DNA of 6,472 bases. It comes from Synechococcus sp. CO36386bin_37. GTDB lineage: Bacteria; Cyanobacteriota; Cyanobacteriia; PCC-6307; Cyanobiaceae. The notes beneath the pieces are model-generated. The model was not told where the DNA came from. It saw only the letters and a program-made list of their open reading frames with translations, and did no database searches. Positions 1-6,320 of this stretch are shown piece after piece (position 1 is the first letter of the stretch; each line of letters opens with the position of its first letter). The translations under genes were made by a program, and so were the position numbers. The stretch spans positions 1 through 6,472 of the forward strand of contig WTGE01000127.1 in the NCBI GenBank assembly GCA_011525445.1, given 5' to 3'.

Positions 1-122
1 CCGGCTAAGCGGAGATAACCGCAAGGACCAGCATGCTCTTGGAGCGCTTTGAGAATCCAGCTGCTCTTGCCGCAACCTGGCGGTCCGGACACCAACCAGG
101 TCCTCGTCACGTTTGTCGTCAT
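1..122 (-). CDS. P-loop NTPase, possibly CobW/G3E GTPase-like (truncated by the window edge)
   Basis: Reading the minus strand from the ATG at 122-120 gives 40 whole codons that stay open to the window edge. An in-frame TGA lies a short way upstream, so this ATG is the likely start. Residues 9-22 read WLVSGPPGCGKSSW: a hydrophobic strand leading straight into a Walker A loop (GPPGCGKS, residues 13-20). This shows an ATP- or GTP-binding protein whose nucleotide fold begins at the extreme N-terminus, as in CobW/HypB/UreG-type G3E GTPases, which act as metal chaperones. Other P-loop families (AAA-like or small kinases) cannot be excluded, because the Walker B and base-recognition motifs lie outside the window. 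It runs in the same direction as the nit genes, 117 nt after nitG, so read-through is possible. There is no well-placed Shine-Dalgarno; a GGAG lies about 14 nt before the ATG. Confidence 0.75.
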   Translation of the reverse strand, partial: MTTNVTRTWLVSGPPGCGKSSWILKALQEHAGPCGYLRLA

Positions 123-168
123 GGAGTGGCTTTGAACTCCAGCGGCTCAAAATCCACTGGATGACTCA

Positions 169-197
169 CTGGTAACCATTCTCATTCTGGTTGCCAG
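169..197 (-). other. Imperfect stem-loop between nitG and the P-loop gene
   Basis: CTGGTAACC (169-177) and GGTTGCCAG (189-197) form a 9-position stem around an 11-nt loop. In a plus-strand RNA all nine positions pair, one as G-U. In the minus-strand RNA, the direction of the surrounding genes, that position becomes a C-A mismatch. No U-tract follows on the minus strand, so this is not a classical intrinsic terminator. It could be a partial terminator, an RNA-processing or stability hairpin, or a protein-binding palindrome. The 9-mer CCAGCGGCT also occurs twice in this gap (139-147 and 194-202), the second copy overlapping the right arm. Confidence 0.35.
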
Positions 198-239
198 CGG
201 CTTGTGTTGTCCATGCATCACGGCCTCAGTGGCTTGTCA

Positions 240-521
240 TTAGGCCAGCTGGCTAATGATTTTGACGCTGTCCTCGGGCCCATAATGCGCCACCCATTCG
301 CGCAGCCGGGCACTTTCTTCATCGGTGCGAGTACAGGCAAAGCCGTAGCGAGCACGCACCCGTTCGGATGCGGCGCTCAGGGCTTGCAAGCCTCTGGCCT
401 CCATCTGCGAGACCGTGAGGCAATCTCCAGGATTGAGATACTCATGAATCACGGTCGACGGGGAATACAAGGTGCTGCACTGCCCATCAGGCCATTGCAG
501 TTGAAAACAGACTTCCGGCAT
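240..521 (-). CDS. nitG: MSMEG_0570-family nitrogen starvation response protein (NitG)
   Basis: A 93-residue protein matching the small MSMEG_0570 family, a standing member of Nit1C clusters with no known activity. Recognition rests on the N-terminal strand and turn (FQLQWPDGQCSTLYSPS, residues 6-22), followed by a helical stretch with ALSAASERVRARYGFACT (residues 47-64), and on its place as last gene of the nit block. It has no signal peptide or membrane segment, so it should be cytoplasmic. Cysteines are at positions 5, 15, 34 and 63. The ATG lies 38 nt after the nitF stop, preceded by AGGGA with only about 3 nt spacing, so initiation may rely partly on ribosomes finishing nitF. The stop is TAA. 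The longer plus-strand frame over the same bases (204-566) shows no family resemblance. The family call is firm; the function is unknown. Confidence 0.88.
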   Translation of the reverse strand: MPEVCFQLQWPDGQCSTLYSPSTVIHEYLNPGDCLTVSQMEARGLQALSAASERVRARYGFACTRTDEESARLREWVAHYGPEDSVKIISQLA

Positions 522-559
522 TCATCCCTGTCGGCCCTGTTCAGCCTGCCGAGGCGGGG

Positions 560-1552
560 TCAATAGTTGCTGTCATCGTTGGCACAGCCAAAACCCGTGA
601 GGGTCAAGTTGGCATCCCAGATCGTTTCCATGCAGTCGTCGCGTCGTAGCAGCACTTGGCCATGCCCTACGCCGAAGCTGCCAATGCAGCAGCAGATCAG
701 TTCCGGTTGGTTCGTCAAGCGTTGCTTCAGCTCTGTCGAGCGGCTTGGGTCAACAGCTAGGAGGAAGCCAAAGCTTGGGAAACAGGTCAGCCAAGCGTGT
801 TCTGCAACGCCTTGAGGCCGTTCCACCGCATTGAGCTCAATGGTGAGAGCGCGTCCGCAGGCCTCCGCGAACATCACGGCAGTTCCAGTGATCCCACCCA
901 TGCTGATGTCTTTGGCAGCGTGGATGAGGCCTTCCGCGGCTAGCGATGGCAGCAGCTCGAGATGGGAGCGCAGCAGCTCTGCATTGGCATCACTAGCCGC
1001 ATCCCAAAAGGGGTAGTGGCGATAAAACGTTCCTCGTTGATTGACGAGTAACCACAGCTGATCGCCTGCGCGCGCGGAACGGGCCGAGAGAACCGGTCCG
1101 TTTGCAACTCCAAGCACGGCAACCGAGAGCGCCGAATAAGGACTCTGCTGATTGGAGTGGCCGCCGACGATGGGCACTCCAAAGCGTTGGCTCGCGCACT
1201 GCATGCCTTGCAACATCGCGATCTGCTGGTCTGCAGTTGCACTCCACACGCTGTTCACAACCGCAAGGGGGTGCCCCCCCATGGCAGCAATGTCGCTCAA
1301 GTTCACAACCACTGAACTCCAGCCTGCAAACCAGGGGTCTTCCTCCACGAGAGTGGGCTGCATCCCCTCACAGGCCAGCAAGAGTTGTCCGCTCTGCGCT
1401 GGCAGCAGTGCTGCATCGTCTCCGAGCATGCCAGCGTTGCCGAGTTCAGGGAACGGCAGATGATCCAACACCTGTGCAGCAGCTTGGATATCGCGCTTGG
1501 CCAGCAGACCACTCTGTTGGCGTAGCTGATCAGCCAAAACGTCGAGCTTCAT
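560..1552 (-). CDS. nitF: AIR synthase-like protein, Sll0787 family (NitF)
   Basis: A 330-residue member of the PurM/ThiL/SelD/HypE superfamily, whose enzymes use ATP to activate an oxygen or carboxamide group or transfer phosphate. Visible motifs, in order: the nucleotide/Mg loop GDDAA (44-48), NLSDIAAMGG (84-93), VGGHS (129-133), and in the C-terminal AIRS domain AKDISMGGITGT (213-224) and PSFGFLLAV (259-267). Length is close to PurM (about 345 residues), but the cluster and the divergent sequence argue that it is not the purine enzyme. The substrate is unknown. A CCC triplet lies at 287-289. The ATG overlaps the nitE stop as ATGA (1552-1549), with only a weak GAAG upstream, implying translational coupling. 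In Mycobacterium the corresponding NitE- and NitF-like regions are one polypeptide (MSMEG_0567), which supports a physical or functional partnership. Confidence 0.92.
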   Translation of the reverse strand: MKLDVLADQLRQQSGLLAKRDIQAAAQVLDHLPFPELGNAGMLGDDAALLPAQSGQLLLACEGMQPTLVEEDPWFAGWSSVVVNLSDIAAMGGHPLAVVNSVWSATADQQIAMLQGMQCASQRFGVPIVGGHSNQQSPYSALSVAVLGVANGPVLSARSARAGDQLWLLVNQRGTFYRHYPFWDAASDANAELLRSHLELLPSLAAEGLIHAAKDISMGGITGTAVMFAEACGRALTIELNAVERPQGVAEHAWLTCFPSFGFLLAVDPSRSTELKQRLTNQPELICCCIGSFGVGHGQVLLRRDDCMETIWDANLTLTGFGCANDDSNY

Positions 1553-2166
1553 GCCGAGATGGCTTCAGCGGGACGGCGCTCCGCTGACGCTGTGTAGTAG
1601 TTCAGGTCTGCCTGCATGAGGTGATGGCGGATGCCATGGATGTCCATCTCTTCAAGGGAACTCCAATGCAACCGCTGGAAAAATCGCACGTTTTGAATCT
1701 GCACTGCGGCCTGAAAGCATTGGCAGCCCCAGCCGTTGGCCGTCGTGACCGCTTTCCAGATCAATCCTTTGCCGATCTGGTTGTGGCTGCGGAATGACCG
1801 ATGGACGCCAAGCCGGCCACCGAACCAATGGTGTGGTTGGGTCTCCACAATCCTCACGACGCCAACGACATCGATGGGGCTGTTGCCGTGATGCAACGCA
1901 GCAATGGGATAAGCCCTTTGATCAAGCTCGTCGCGATCGGTGGATTGGAACACAAGCTGCTCAGTGCAGAAGATGCTTTGACGCAGTGACCAGTAGCTCC
2001 TCAGCAACGATTGGTTGTTGTGCAGCAGGTGGAACGAAAACCAATCAGAGCTGGCCGTCGGTGAAAGGCGGAAGTCTTCAGCCTCAATGCCAATGCCTCT
2101 GCGCACCGAGGGAGTAAAGGCACGCGGTGCAGAACTGATGCTGCTGCTGGGGTCCAGACAGATCAC
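1549..2166 (-). CDS. nitE: GNAT-type acyltransferase, MSMEG_0567/Sll0786 family (NitE)
   Basis: A 205-residue GCN5-related acyltransferase, expected to move an acyl group from acyl-CoA to an amine; the acceptor is unknown. The conserved core starts near residue 52 (SLLRSYWSLRQSIFCTEQ, 53-70). It includes STDRDELDQ (75-83), the strand VVGVVRI (100-106), GGRLGVH (116-122), the CoA pyrophosphate loop NQIGKG (129-134) and QNVRFFQRLHW (158-168), a typical GNAT end motif. The first residue of the usual Q/R-x-x-G-x-G/A loop is Asn here. The start is uncertain. The GTG at 2166, 5 nt after the nitD stop, has no Shine-Dalgarno, and the first 30 or so residues look unconserved. A second in-frame GTG at 2106 also lacks one. 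There is no in-frame ATG before the core. Its stop overlaps the nitF start. Confidence 0.9.
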   Translation of the reverse strand: MICLDPSSSISSAPRAFTPSVRRGIGIEAEDFRLSPTASSDWFSFHLLHNNQSLLRSYWSLRQSIFCTEQLVFQSTDRDELDQRAYPIAALHHGNSPIDVVGVVRIVETQPHHWFGGRLGVHRSFRSHNQIGKGLIWKAVTTANGWGCQCFQAAVQIQNVRFFQRLHWSSLEEMDIHGIRHHLMQADLNYYTASAERRPAEAISA

Positions 2167-2171
2167 GTTGA

Positions 2172-3263
2172 TTAGTCAGTTCGCTCAAACAGGGAAAGAG
2201 CCGAACAGGCTCCACATTTGGCGCATCCAGCCGACATGTTTTGAGAATGGAGATTGCCCTGCTTGAGCAACTCGGCAATTCCTTGGTAGATGTCCACCAT
2301 GAAATTGGTTGAGGGGCTCGGGTGGTGCTCTAACGGGGTGCCAGTAATTGGCACAAATGGCACCACGAAGGGGTAGACCCCCAGCTCAATAAGATGCCGG
2401 CTGCAATCCAGCAGTGCTTCACGGCTATCACCAAGGCCTGCCAACAAATAGGTCGACACTTCGCCACGACCAAAAATGGCCACGGCCTTGGCAAACGCGT
2501 CGTAATACCGCTCCAGGGTGAGTTCAGATTTGCCGGGCAGGATGCGCTTGCGCACCTCTGGCTCAACCACTTCAAGATGCATGCCCAGGCTGCTGATCCC
2601 TGCCTGTTTCATCCGCGCAAACCAGATCGGATCATCGGGTGGTTCGCATTGCGCCTGAATCGGCAGGTTGACGCGACGTTTGACAGCGATGGCCGTTTCC
2701 ACCATCAGCCGTGCTCCGCGGTCACTGCTGTTAGGAGTGCCTGTTGTCATCACCAGCTGTTGCACGCCATCAAGGCGCACCGCAGCTTCAGCCACCTCGG
2801 CCACCTGTTCTGGACTCTTGCGAGCCAACGTGCCTCCATCGTCTAACGACTGTTCAATCGCGCAGAACTGGCAAGACGATGCGCGATCACGGAATCGGAT
2901 GCAGGTCTGTTGCAGCGTGGTGGCGAGGACATCGCGGCTGTGGAGCAAAGCGATTGAGCGGTAGGGGATCCCATCGGCTGTTCTGAGCCCGTAAAAAGCA
3001 GGCTCGTCGCTTGTGCGAACAGTGGCTGTCTTGGCCTGCTGCATGCCTGCAATGGCCAGACCATCACGGGTTGATTCCAGGCTGTAGGGAGATTCCGCCG
3101 AGGCGTTGTTGTGAATGGGAACCATCACCGTTGTCCCATCTAGGTGCAAGGCGAGGTGGTCCGAGGGGCCGGCACCACCGCGTCGTCCTCGGTTGCCTGG
3201 AATGGCTTTGCCGCGCACCCCTTTGACCTGCAATTCAGTGACCAGTCGTCCCAGTTCAGACAT
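2172..3263 (-). CDS. nitD: Radical SAM protein, MSMEG_0568 family (NitD)
   Basis: A 363-residue radical SAM enzyme of the family found in Nit1C clusters. Its reaction is unknown; resemblance to cofactor-biosynthesis radical SAM enzymes has been noted for the family. The likely cluster-binding cysteines are C121, C131 and C134 ([15 protein letters not shown]), giving CX9CX2C in place of the usual CX3CX2C. Downstream lie TTGTPN (173-178, a GGE-like SAM-binding strand), [13 protein letters not shown] (226-238) and LLAGLGDS (273-280). The C-terminus carries CAKCGAC (347-353), a CX2CX2C cluster that could hold an auxiliary iron-sulfur cluster or a metal. The N-terminal 110 residues precede the barrel and contain a basic glycine-rich stretch (residues 18-32). 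The ATG overlaps the end of nitC by 8 nt and has the strongest Shine-Dalgarno in the window. The stop is TAA, with nitE starting 5 nt later. Confidence 0.94.
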   Translation of the reverse strand: MSELGRLVTELQVKGVRGKAIPGNRGRRGGAGPSDHLALHLDGTTVMVPIHNNASAESPYSLESTRDGLAIAGMQQAKTATVRTSDEPAFYGLRTADGIPYRSIALLHSRDVLATTLQQTCIRFRDRASSCQFCAIEQSLDDGGTLARKSPEQVAEVAEAAVRLDGVQQLVMTTGTPNSSDRGARLMVETAIAVKRRVNLPIQAQCEPPDDPIWFARMKQAGISSLGMHLEVVEPEVRKRILPGKSELTLERYYDAFAKAVAIFGRGEVSTYLLAGLGDSREALLDCSRHLIELGVYPFVVPFVPITGTPLEHHPSPSTNFMVDIYQGIAELLKQGNLHSQNMSAGCAKCGACSALSLFERTD

Positions 3264-4251
3264 GGTTGAGCTCCTCCAGGCTGACTTCAGAAGCGCCAGC
3301 AGGTTCAGTAGCGATGGAGTCTGCTGATAGCTCCTGCATCAGCACCGCAGGGGAGCGATTGATTCGTAGTGACAGCAGCTCAGGTCGGCTGTAGTGCCCA
3401 GCGCTGTCCATCATTCGCTTGCGCTTGGTGATCAGTGCCATGTCGAGTTCAGCGATCGCCAGGCCTTCCCCATCGGGGAGCGGGCCGGCAAGGTATTTGC
3501 CTTCAGGGCTGATTACTGCGGTGTGACAGCCCCCTTGAAACGCTTTGTGGAGCGTCGTGTCAGCCGTGATCGACCCATAGTCTTCGGGGTCAAGCCAGCC
3601 GGTTGAGCAGATCACAAAACATCCCGCTTCCAAGGCGTGATGCCGCATGGTGACTGCGGTTTGCTCAGTGAAGATCGGCCCGACGAGCGATCCGGGGAAC
3701 TGGGCGCAATGGATCTCTTCTGCCTGCGCGATGAGGGCGAATCGAGCCAATGGGTTGTAGTGCTCCCAGCAGGCCAAAGCACCGATACGACCTACTGGGG
3801 TTGGCACCACCTTGAGGCCAGCTCCATCGCCTTGCCCCCACACCATTCGTTCGTGATAAGTGGGTGTGATCTTGCGCCGCTTGAGAACCAGCTCGCCACT
3901 GCTACTGAAGAGCAGCTGCGTGTTGTAGAGCGTGCCTCCATCTCGCTCATTGACTCCCAACAGCACCTGCATGCCGTATTGACGCGCTGCCGCAGCGACA
4001 GCTTTGGTGGTTGGACCCGGAACAACGACCGCCTGCTCGTAGAGAGCGAGGTGGGGCTTGCCCATGCGCACCGGCGGCTCGACGAACGAGAAGTAGGGGT
4101 AGTACGGCAGAAACGTTTCCGGAAAAACGATCAACTCCACCCCCTCGGCGGCTGCTTGAGCGATCGAATCGAGCACTTTCTGCAGTGATCCATCCAGGCT
4201 GAACAGCACTGGACGGATCTGAGCAGCAGCAACTTTGACTGTGGTCACCAT
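3256..4251 (-). CDS. nitC: Nitrilase, Nit1C type (NitC)
   Basis: A 331-residue cytoplasmic nitrilase (C-N hydrolase superfamily, branch 1), converting a nitrile to a carboxylate plus ammonia. All catalytic residues are present: Glu45 in [13 protein letters not shown] (42-54), Lys127 in [21 protein letters not shown] (residues 123-143, with a second glutamate at 134), and Cys161 in [11 protein letters not shown] (158-168). The C-terminal [10 protein letters not shown] (286-295) is the usual nitrilase ending, followed by a tail of about 30 residues. The Synechocystis homologue (sll0784) was characterised as a nitrilase acting on dinitriles, and the Pseudomonas nitC gene is tied to cyanide assimilation; the physiological substrate here is not known. 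The ATG is 18 nt after the nitB stop, with a weak GAGAAG-type ribosome site. The 3' end overlaps nitD and carries its ribosome binding site. Confidence 0.96.
   Translation of the reverse strand: MVTTVKVAAAQIRPVLFSLDGSLQKVLDSIAQAAAEGVELIVFPETFLPYYPYFSFVEPPVRMGKPHLALYEQAVVVPGPTTKAVAAAARQYGMQVLLGVNERDGGTLYNTQLLFSSSGELVLKRRKITPTYHERMVWGQGDGAGLKVVPTPVGRIGALACWEHYNPLARFALIAQAEEIHCAQFPGSLVGPIFTEQTAVTMRHHALEAGCFVICSTGWLDPEDYGSITADTTLHKAFQGGCHTAVISPEGKYLAGPLPDGEGLAIAELDMALITKRKRMMDSAGHYSRPELLSLRINRSPAVLMQELSADSIATEPAGASEVSLEELNHV
3271..3277 (-). promoter_or_regulatory. Strong Shine-Dalgarno for nitD inside nitC
   Basis: The minus strand reads GGAGGAG followed by 7 nt and the nitD ATG at 3263-3261. 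It lies within the last codons of nitC (the LEEL stretch). The near-perfect match and spacing fix the nitD start and suggest reinitiation or strong independent loading at the nitC-nitD junction. Confidence 0.85.
3452..3459. repeat. Single HIP1 octamer (GCGATCGC)
   Basis: One exact copy of the cyanobacterial highly iterated palindrome lies inside nitC. A near copy, GCGATCGA, lies around 4156-4163. One copy in 6.5 kb is weak support for a cyanobacterial origin and does not show the dense HIP1 spacing seen in many freshwater strains. Confidence 0.6.
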
Positions 4252-4269
4252 GACGTCTTCTCTGGTGAA

Positions 4270-4752
4270 TCAGAGCGTCCAGGTGTCGAGGATGAAAGCG
4301 CCGTCCTTGCGATGCATCAAAACAATGTCGAGAACATCGAGTGGATTTACCGGGGTGATGCCAGGCATCAATGCCTTCTCCCCATGTCCATAGAGCGCCT
4401 GGAGAGCAAACCGGCAGGCATACACCTTGCCCCCTTGATCCATGAACTTTTGAAGCCGGGCATTGAAGTTCAGGTGCCCATCAAAAGCAGCGTCGCCAAG
4501 TTTGGGAAAACCACGCATCACTCCGAGAGTGACACCAGGTCCATACAGCAGGATTGAGGTTTCAAAGCCTTTATTGATCAATCGGCTGGCCTGCAGCAGG
4601 TTGACCAAACCAATCGAACCTTCGAATGCGACGGTATGGAATGTTACGAGTGCCTTTTCACCAGGCTCAGCTTTTACATCAGGGAAAACCTTCTCCTCAT
4701 AGTCAACAAGAAAGTCTCCTGGTTGGTTAGAGGGGCGATCAACAACAGGCAT
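4270..4752 (-). CDS. nitB: MSMEG_0572/Sll0783-family nitrogen starvation response protein, DsrE-like (NitB)
   Basis: A 160-residue soluble protein, first gene of the minus-strand nit operon. It resembles DsrE/DsrF/TusD-like small proteins. A beta strand (ALVTFHTV, 34-41) leads to a helix, then [10 protein letters not shown] (65-74) and a conserved C-terminal block, [22 protein letters not shown] (107-128), then [17 protein letters not shown] (129-145). Cys113 is the only cysteine and sits where DsrE-like sulfur carriers keep their reactive cysteine; a persulfide or thiol role is possible but unproven. The Synechocystis homologue sll0783 is strongly induced on nitrogen starvation, and its loss lowers polyhydroxybutyrate. 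The ATG at 4752 is preceded by TGAGGA with 8 nt spacing. The stop is TGA, with nitC following 18 nt later. Confidence 0.93.
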   Translation of the reverse strand: MPVVDRPSNQPGDFLVDYEEKVFPDVKAEPGEKALVTFHTVAFEGSIGLVNLLQASRLINKGFETSILLYGPGVTLGVMRGFPKLGDAAFDGHLNFNARLQKFMDQGGKVYACRFALQALYGHGEKALMPGITPVNPLDVLDIVLMHRKDGAFILDTWTL

Positions 4753-4760
4753 AGAGAGAA

Positions 4761-4766
4761 TCCTCA
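4761..4766 (-). promoter_or_regulatory. Shine-Dalgarno for nitB
   Basis: TGAGGA on the minus strand, 8 nt before the nitB ATG at 4752-4750. It supports this start for the first gene of the operon. Confidence 0.7.
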
Positions 4767-4792
4767 GCTACGAAAGCCTGGCCCTTTGATGA

Positions 4793-4862
4793 GGATAAAA
4801 AATGTTGTTTTTGTCACCAAATCTGGCTCCTTAAGGAAAGGATCGGCCCCTGATTTTTATCC
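4793..4862. repeat. Inverted repeat GGATAAAAA / TTTTTATCC flanking a palindrome
   Basis: GGATAAAAA (4793-4801) and its exact reverse complement TTTTTATCC (4854-4862) face each other across 52 nt. Between them is the perfect 10-bp palindrome TCCTTAAGGA (4828-4837). Each transcription direction therefore meets the same TTTTTATCC box, 40 nt upstream of nitB and 60 nt upstream of nitH. It could be a paired regulator site or matching promoter elements; chance is possible in A/T-rich sequence. Confidence 0.45.
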
Positions 4863-4922
4863 GGCTCGCTGGAATTAATCTCCCTTTATAGAATTGAAAT
4901 CCACTTGCGCCTTGATTGCTCA

Positions 4923-6233
4923 ATGGCACCCGCTGTGGAAAGAACTTCGGCTGTGATTTCGCATCACTCGGTGGTGGTGATTGGTGCTGGCCAAGCAGGT
5001 CTCTCAGTGGCATATGCCCTGCAACAGCGAGGCATACGGCCATTGGTATTGGAAAAAAATCGCATTGGATACGCCTGGGATCAGCAGCGATGGGATTCCT
5101 TCTGCCTGGTAACGCCGAACTGGCAGTGCTGTTTGCCAGATTTTCCCTACGACGGTCAAGAGCCAGAAGGGTTCATGGACAAGGCCTCAGTGGTGGAGTT
5201 TCTGCAACGGTTTGCTCGCCATGCCAACGGCGATGTCCGTGAAGGCGTTGCCGTTCAACGGCTGATGTCTCATGGAAATGGCTATCGCCTGATCACAAGT
5301 GAGGGAGAGCTGGAGGCGGAACAGGTGGTTGTAGCCACTGGTAGTTATCACGTGCCTCGCCGGCATCCATTGGCCGAACGCCTACCCCAATCTCTCTTGC
5401 AACTTGATGCCCGGGACTACCGAAATCCTGATGCCCTGCCCGCCGGACCTGTTTTGGTTGTTGGAAGTGGACAGTCGGGAAGCCAAATTGCTGAGGACTT
5501 GTTTTTAGCGGGCCGGACGGTCCATCTCAGCGTCGGTAGCGCTCCCCGTTCCCCGCGCCGCTATCGCGGCCGTGATGTTGTCGATTGGCTCGATCAAATG
5601 GGCTATTACGCGATGCCCATCAGTGATCACGCTGATCCGCGCAGCGTACGGGCTAAGACCAATCACTATCTCACCGGTCGTGATGGCGGCCGTGAAATTG
5701 ATTTGCGTCAACGAGCATTGGAAGGCATGGATCTGCATGGACGTCTGGCATCCATCAGTTCAGATCACATTGGTTTTGCAGATGACCTTGGCGGCAATCT
5801 CGACCAGGCTGACGCCGTTTATTGCCGGATTCGCAGCAGCATCGACAGTTGGATTCAACAGCAGGGCATAGATGCTCCGCTTGAGCCTGCTTACTCACCG
5901 AAGTGGCAACCCTCGCCAGCCCCAGATGCCGGCATTGCATTGACCCCTGATGCACTGGGATCGGTCATTTGGTGTACGGGTTATCGCAGTGATTTCAGCT
6001 GGATTGATGTGCCGGTCTTTGATGGATCTGGCCAACCGGCCCATGACCGCGGTGTCACCCAAAGCACTGGGCTGTATTTCCTGGGTTTGCCATGGCTGCA
6101 TACCTGGGGTTCGGGCCGGTTTTGTGGCATCAAAGACGATGCCAACTACCTCGCTCATCTGATTAGCCATCGTCTACAGCGGCGCGATGCCAGCCAGGAA
6201 CGCTTGGAATGCACGGCCATTCTGGGATCCTGA
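4923..6233 (+). CDS. nitH: Flavin-dependent oxidoreductase, MSMEG_0569 family (NitH)
   Basis: A 436-residue FAD enzyme of the flavin monooxygenase-like group. The FAD fold has VVVIGAGQAGLSVA (17-30) ending at Glu44 (VLEK), and a second dinucleotide fold, VLVVGSGQSGSQIAEDL (177-193), should bind NAD(P)H. VVVATG (135-140) and VIWCTGY (348-354) are the ATG-type motifs linking the domains. Arginines at 209, 212, 213 and 215 could contact the NADPH phosphate. There is no signal peptide. The predicted role is NAD(P)H-dependent oxidation of an unknown substrate, possibly feeding the nitrilase pathway. I prefer the ATG at 4923; an in-frame TTG at 4905 would add six residues. Neither has a Shine-Dalgarno, and an in-frame stop lies at 4851. 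The gene ends in tandem stops (TGA TAA). It is divergent from nitB, so both units may share control. Confidence 0.93.
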   Translation: MAPAVERTSAVISHHSVVVIGAGQAGLSVAYALQQRGIRPLVLEKNRIGYAWDQQRWDSFCLVTPNWQCCLPDFPYDGQEPEGFMDKASVVEFLQRFARHANGDVREGVAVQRLMSHGNGYRLITSEGELEAEQVVVATGSYHVPRRHPLAERLPQSLLQLDARDYRNPDALPAGPVLVVGSGQSGSQIAEDLFLAGRTVHLSVGSAPRSPRRYRGRDVVDWLDQMGYYAMPISDHADPRSVRAKTNHYLTGRDGGREIDLRQRALEGMDLHGRLASISSDHIGFADDLGGNLDQADAVYCRIRSSIDSWIQQQGIDAPLEPAYSPKWQPSPAPDAGIALTPDALGSVIWCTGYRSDFSWIDVPVFDGSGQPAHDRGVTQSTGLYFLGLPWLHTWGSGRFCGIKDDANYLAHLISHRLQRRDASQERLECTAILGS

Positions 6234-6239
6234 TAACTC

Positions 6240-6253
6240 CTCTCTGCTGAGAG
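6240..6253 (+). terminator. Weak hairpin after nitH
   Basis: CTCTC-TGCT-GAGAG forms a perfect 5-bp stem starting 6 nt after the nitH stop. No T-run follows, so intrinsic termination is doubtful. Confidence 0.2.
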
Positions 6254-6293
6254 CGTTACGAGCAACAGCGAGCGACACCATTATTTGGCAATT

Positions 6294-6308
6294 TCCGCTA
6301 CCGGCGGA
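6294..6308. terminator. Small G/C-rich hairpin between the convergent genes
   Basis: TCCGC-TACCG-GCGGA is a 5-bp stem with a 5-nt loop, lying between nitH and the convergent gene that ends at 6321. On the plus strand a TTTT occurs 10 nt beyond the stem. On the minus strand only AATT follows. It may act weakly in either direction. Confidence 0.25.
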
Positions 6309-6320
6309 GCGTTCGTGCTT

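Larger units (their letters stand above)
4753..4922. promoter_or_regulatory. Divergent control region between nitB and nitH
   Basis: This 170-nt gap is the only place from which both nitB-G and nitH can be started within the window. It is visibly more A/T-rich than the genes. Toward nitH, TAGAAT (4889-4894, 5 of 6 to TATAAT) is a possible -10, about 28 nt before the ATG, with no good -35. Toward nitB, TATCCT (4797-4792) and GTGACA (4817-4812) resemble -10 and -35 boxes, but the 14-nt spacing is short. No GTA-N8-TAC NtcA site is present. An inverted repeat and a palindrome in the gap are listed separately. Promoter positions are inferred. Confidence 0.55.

Noticed and set aside
522..559. GCCT-CGGC-AGGC hairpin between nitF and nitG
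   Set aside because: The stem is only 4 bp with no T-run, and the gap is too short to suggest a real operon break.
204..566. Plus-strand frame longer than nitG over the same bases
   Set aside because: It is longer, but nitG matches a known family and sits in the expected operon position. The plus-strand frame starts with a rare codon and shows no domain.
1102..1587. Long plus-strand open frame over nitF
   Set aside because: It lies opposite nitF, which has conserved AIRS motifs along its length. The plus-strand protein is Arg/Gln/Ser-rich with no recognisable domain.
3637..4188. Long plus-strand open frame over nitC
   Set aside because: It is antisense to a nitrilase with an intact catalytic triad. 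The product has no domain signature and is explained as a shadow of a G+C-rich gene.
4758..4771. Possible NtcA site (GAA-N8-TAC) upstream of nitB
   Set aside because: The left half does not match GTA, it overlaps the nitB Shine-Dalgarno, and no promoter could fit between it and the gene for activation.
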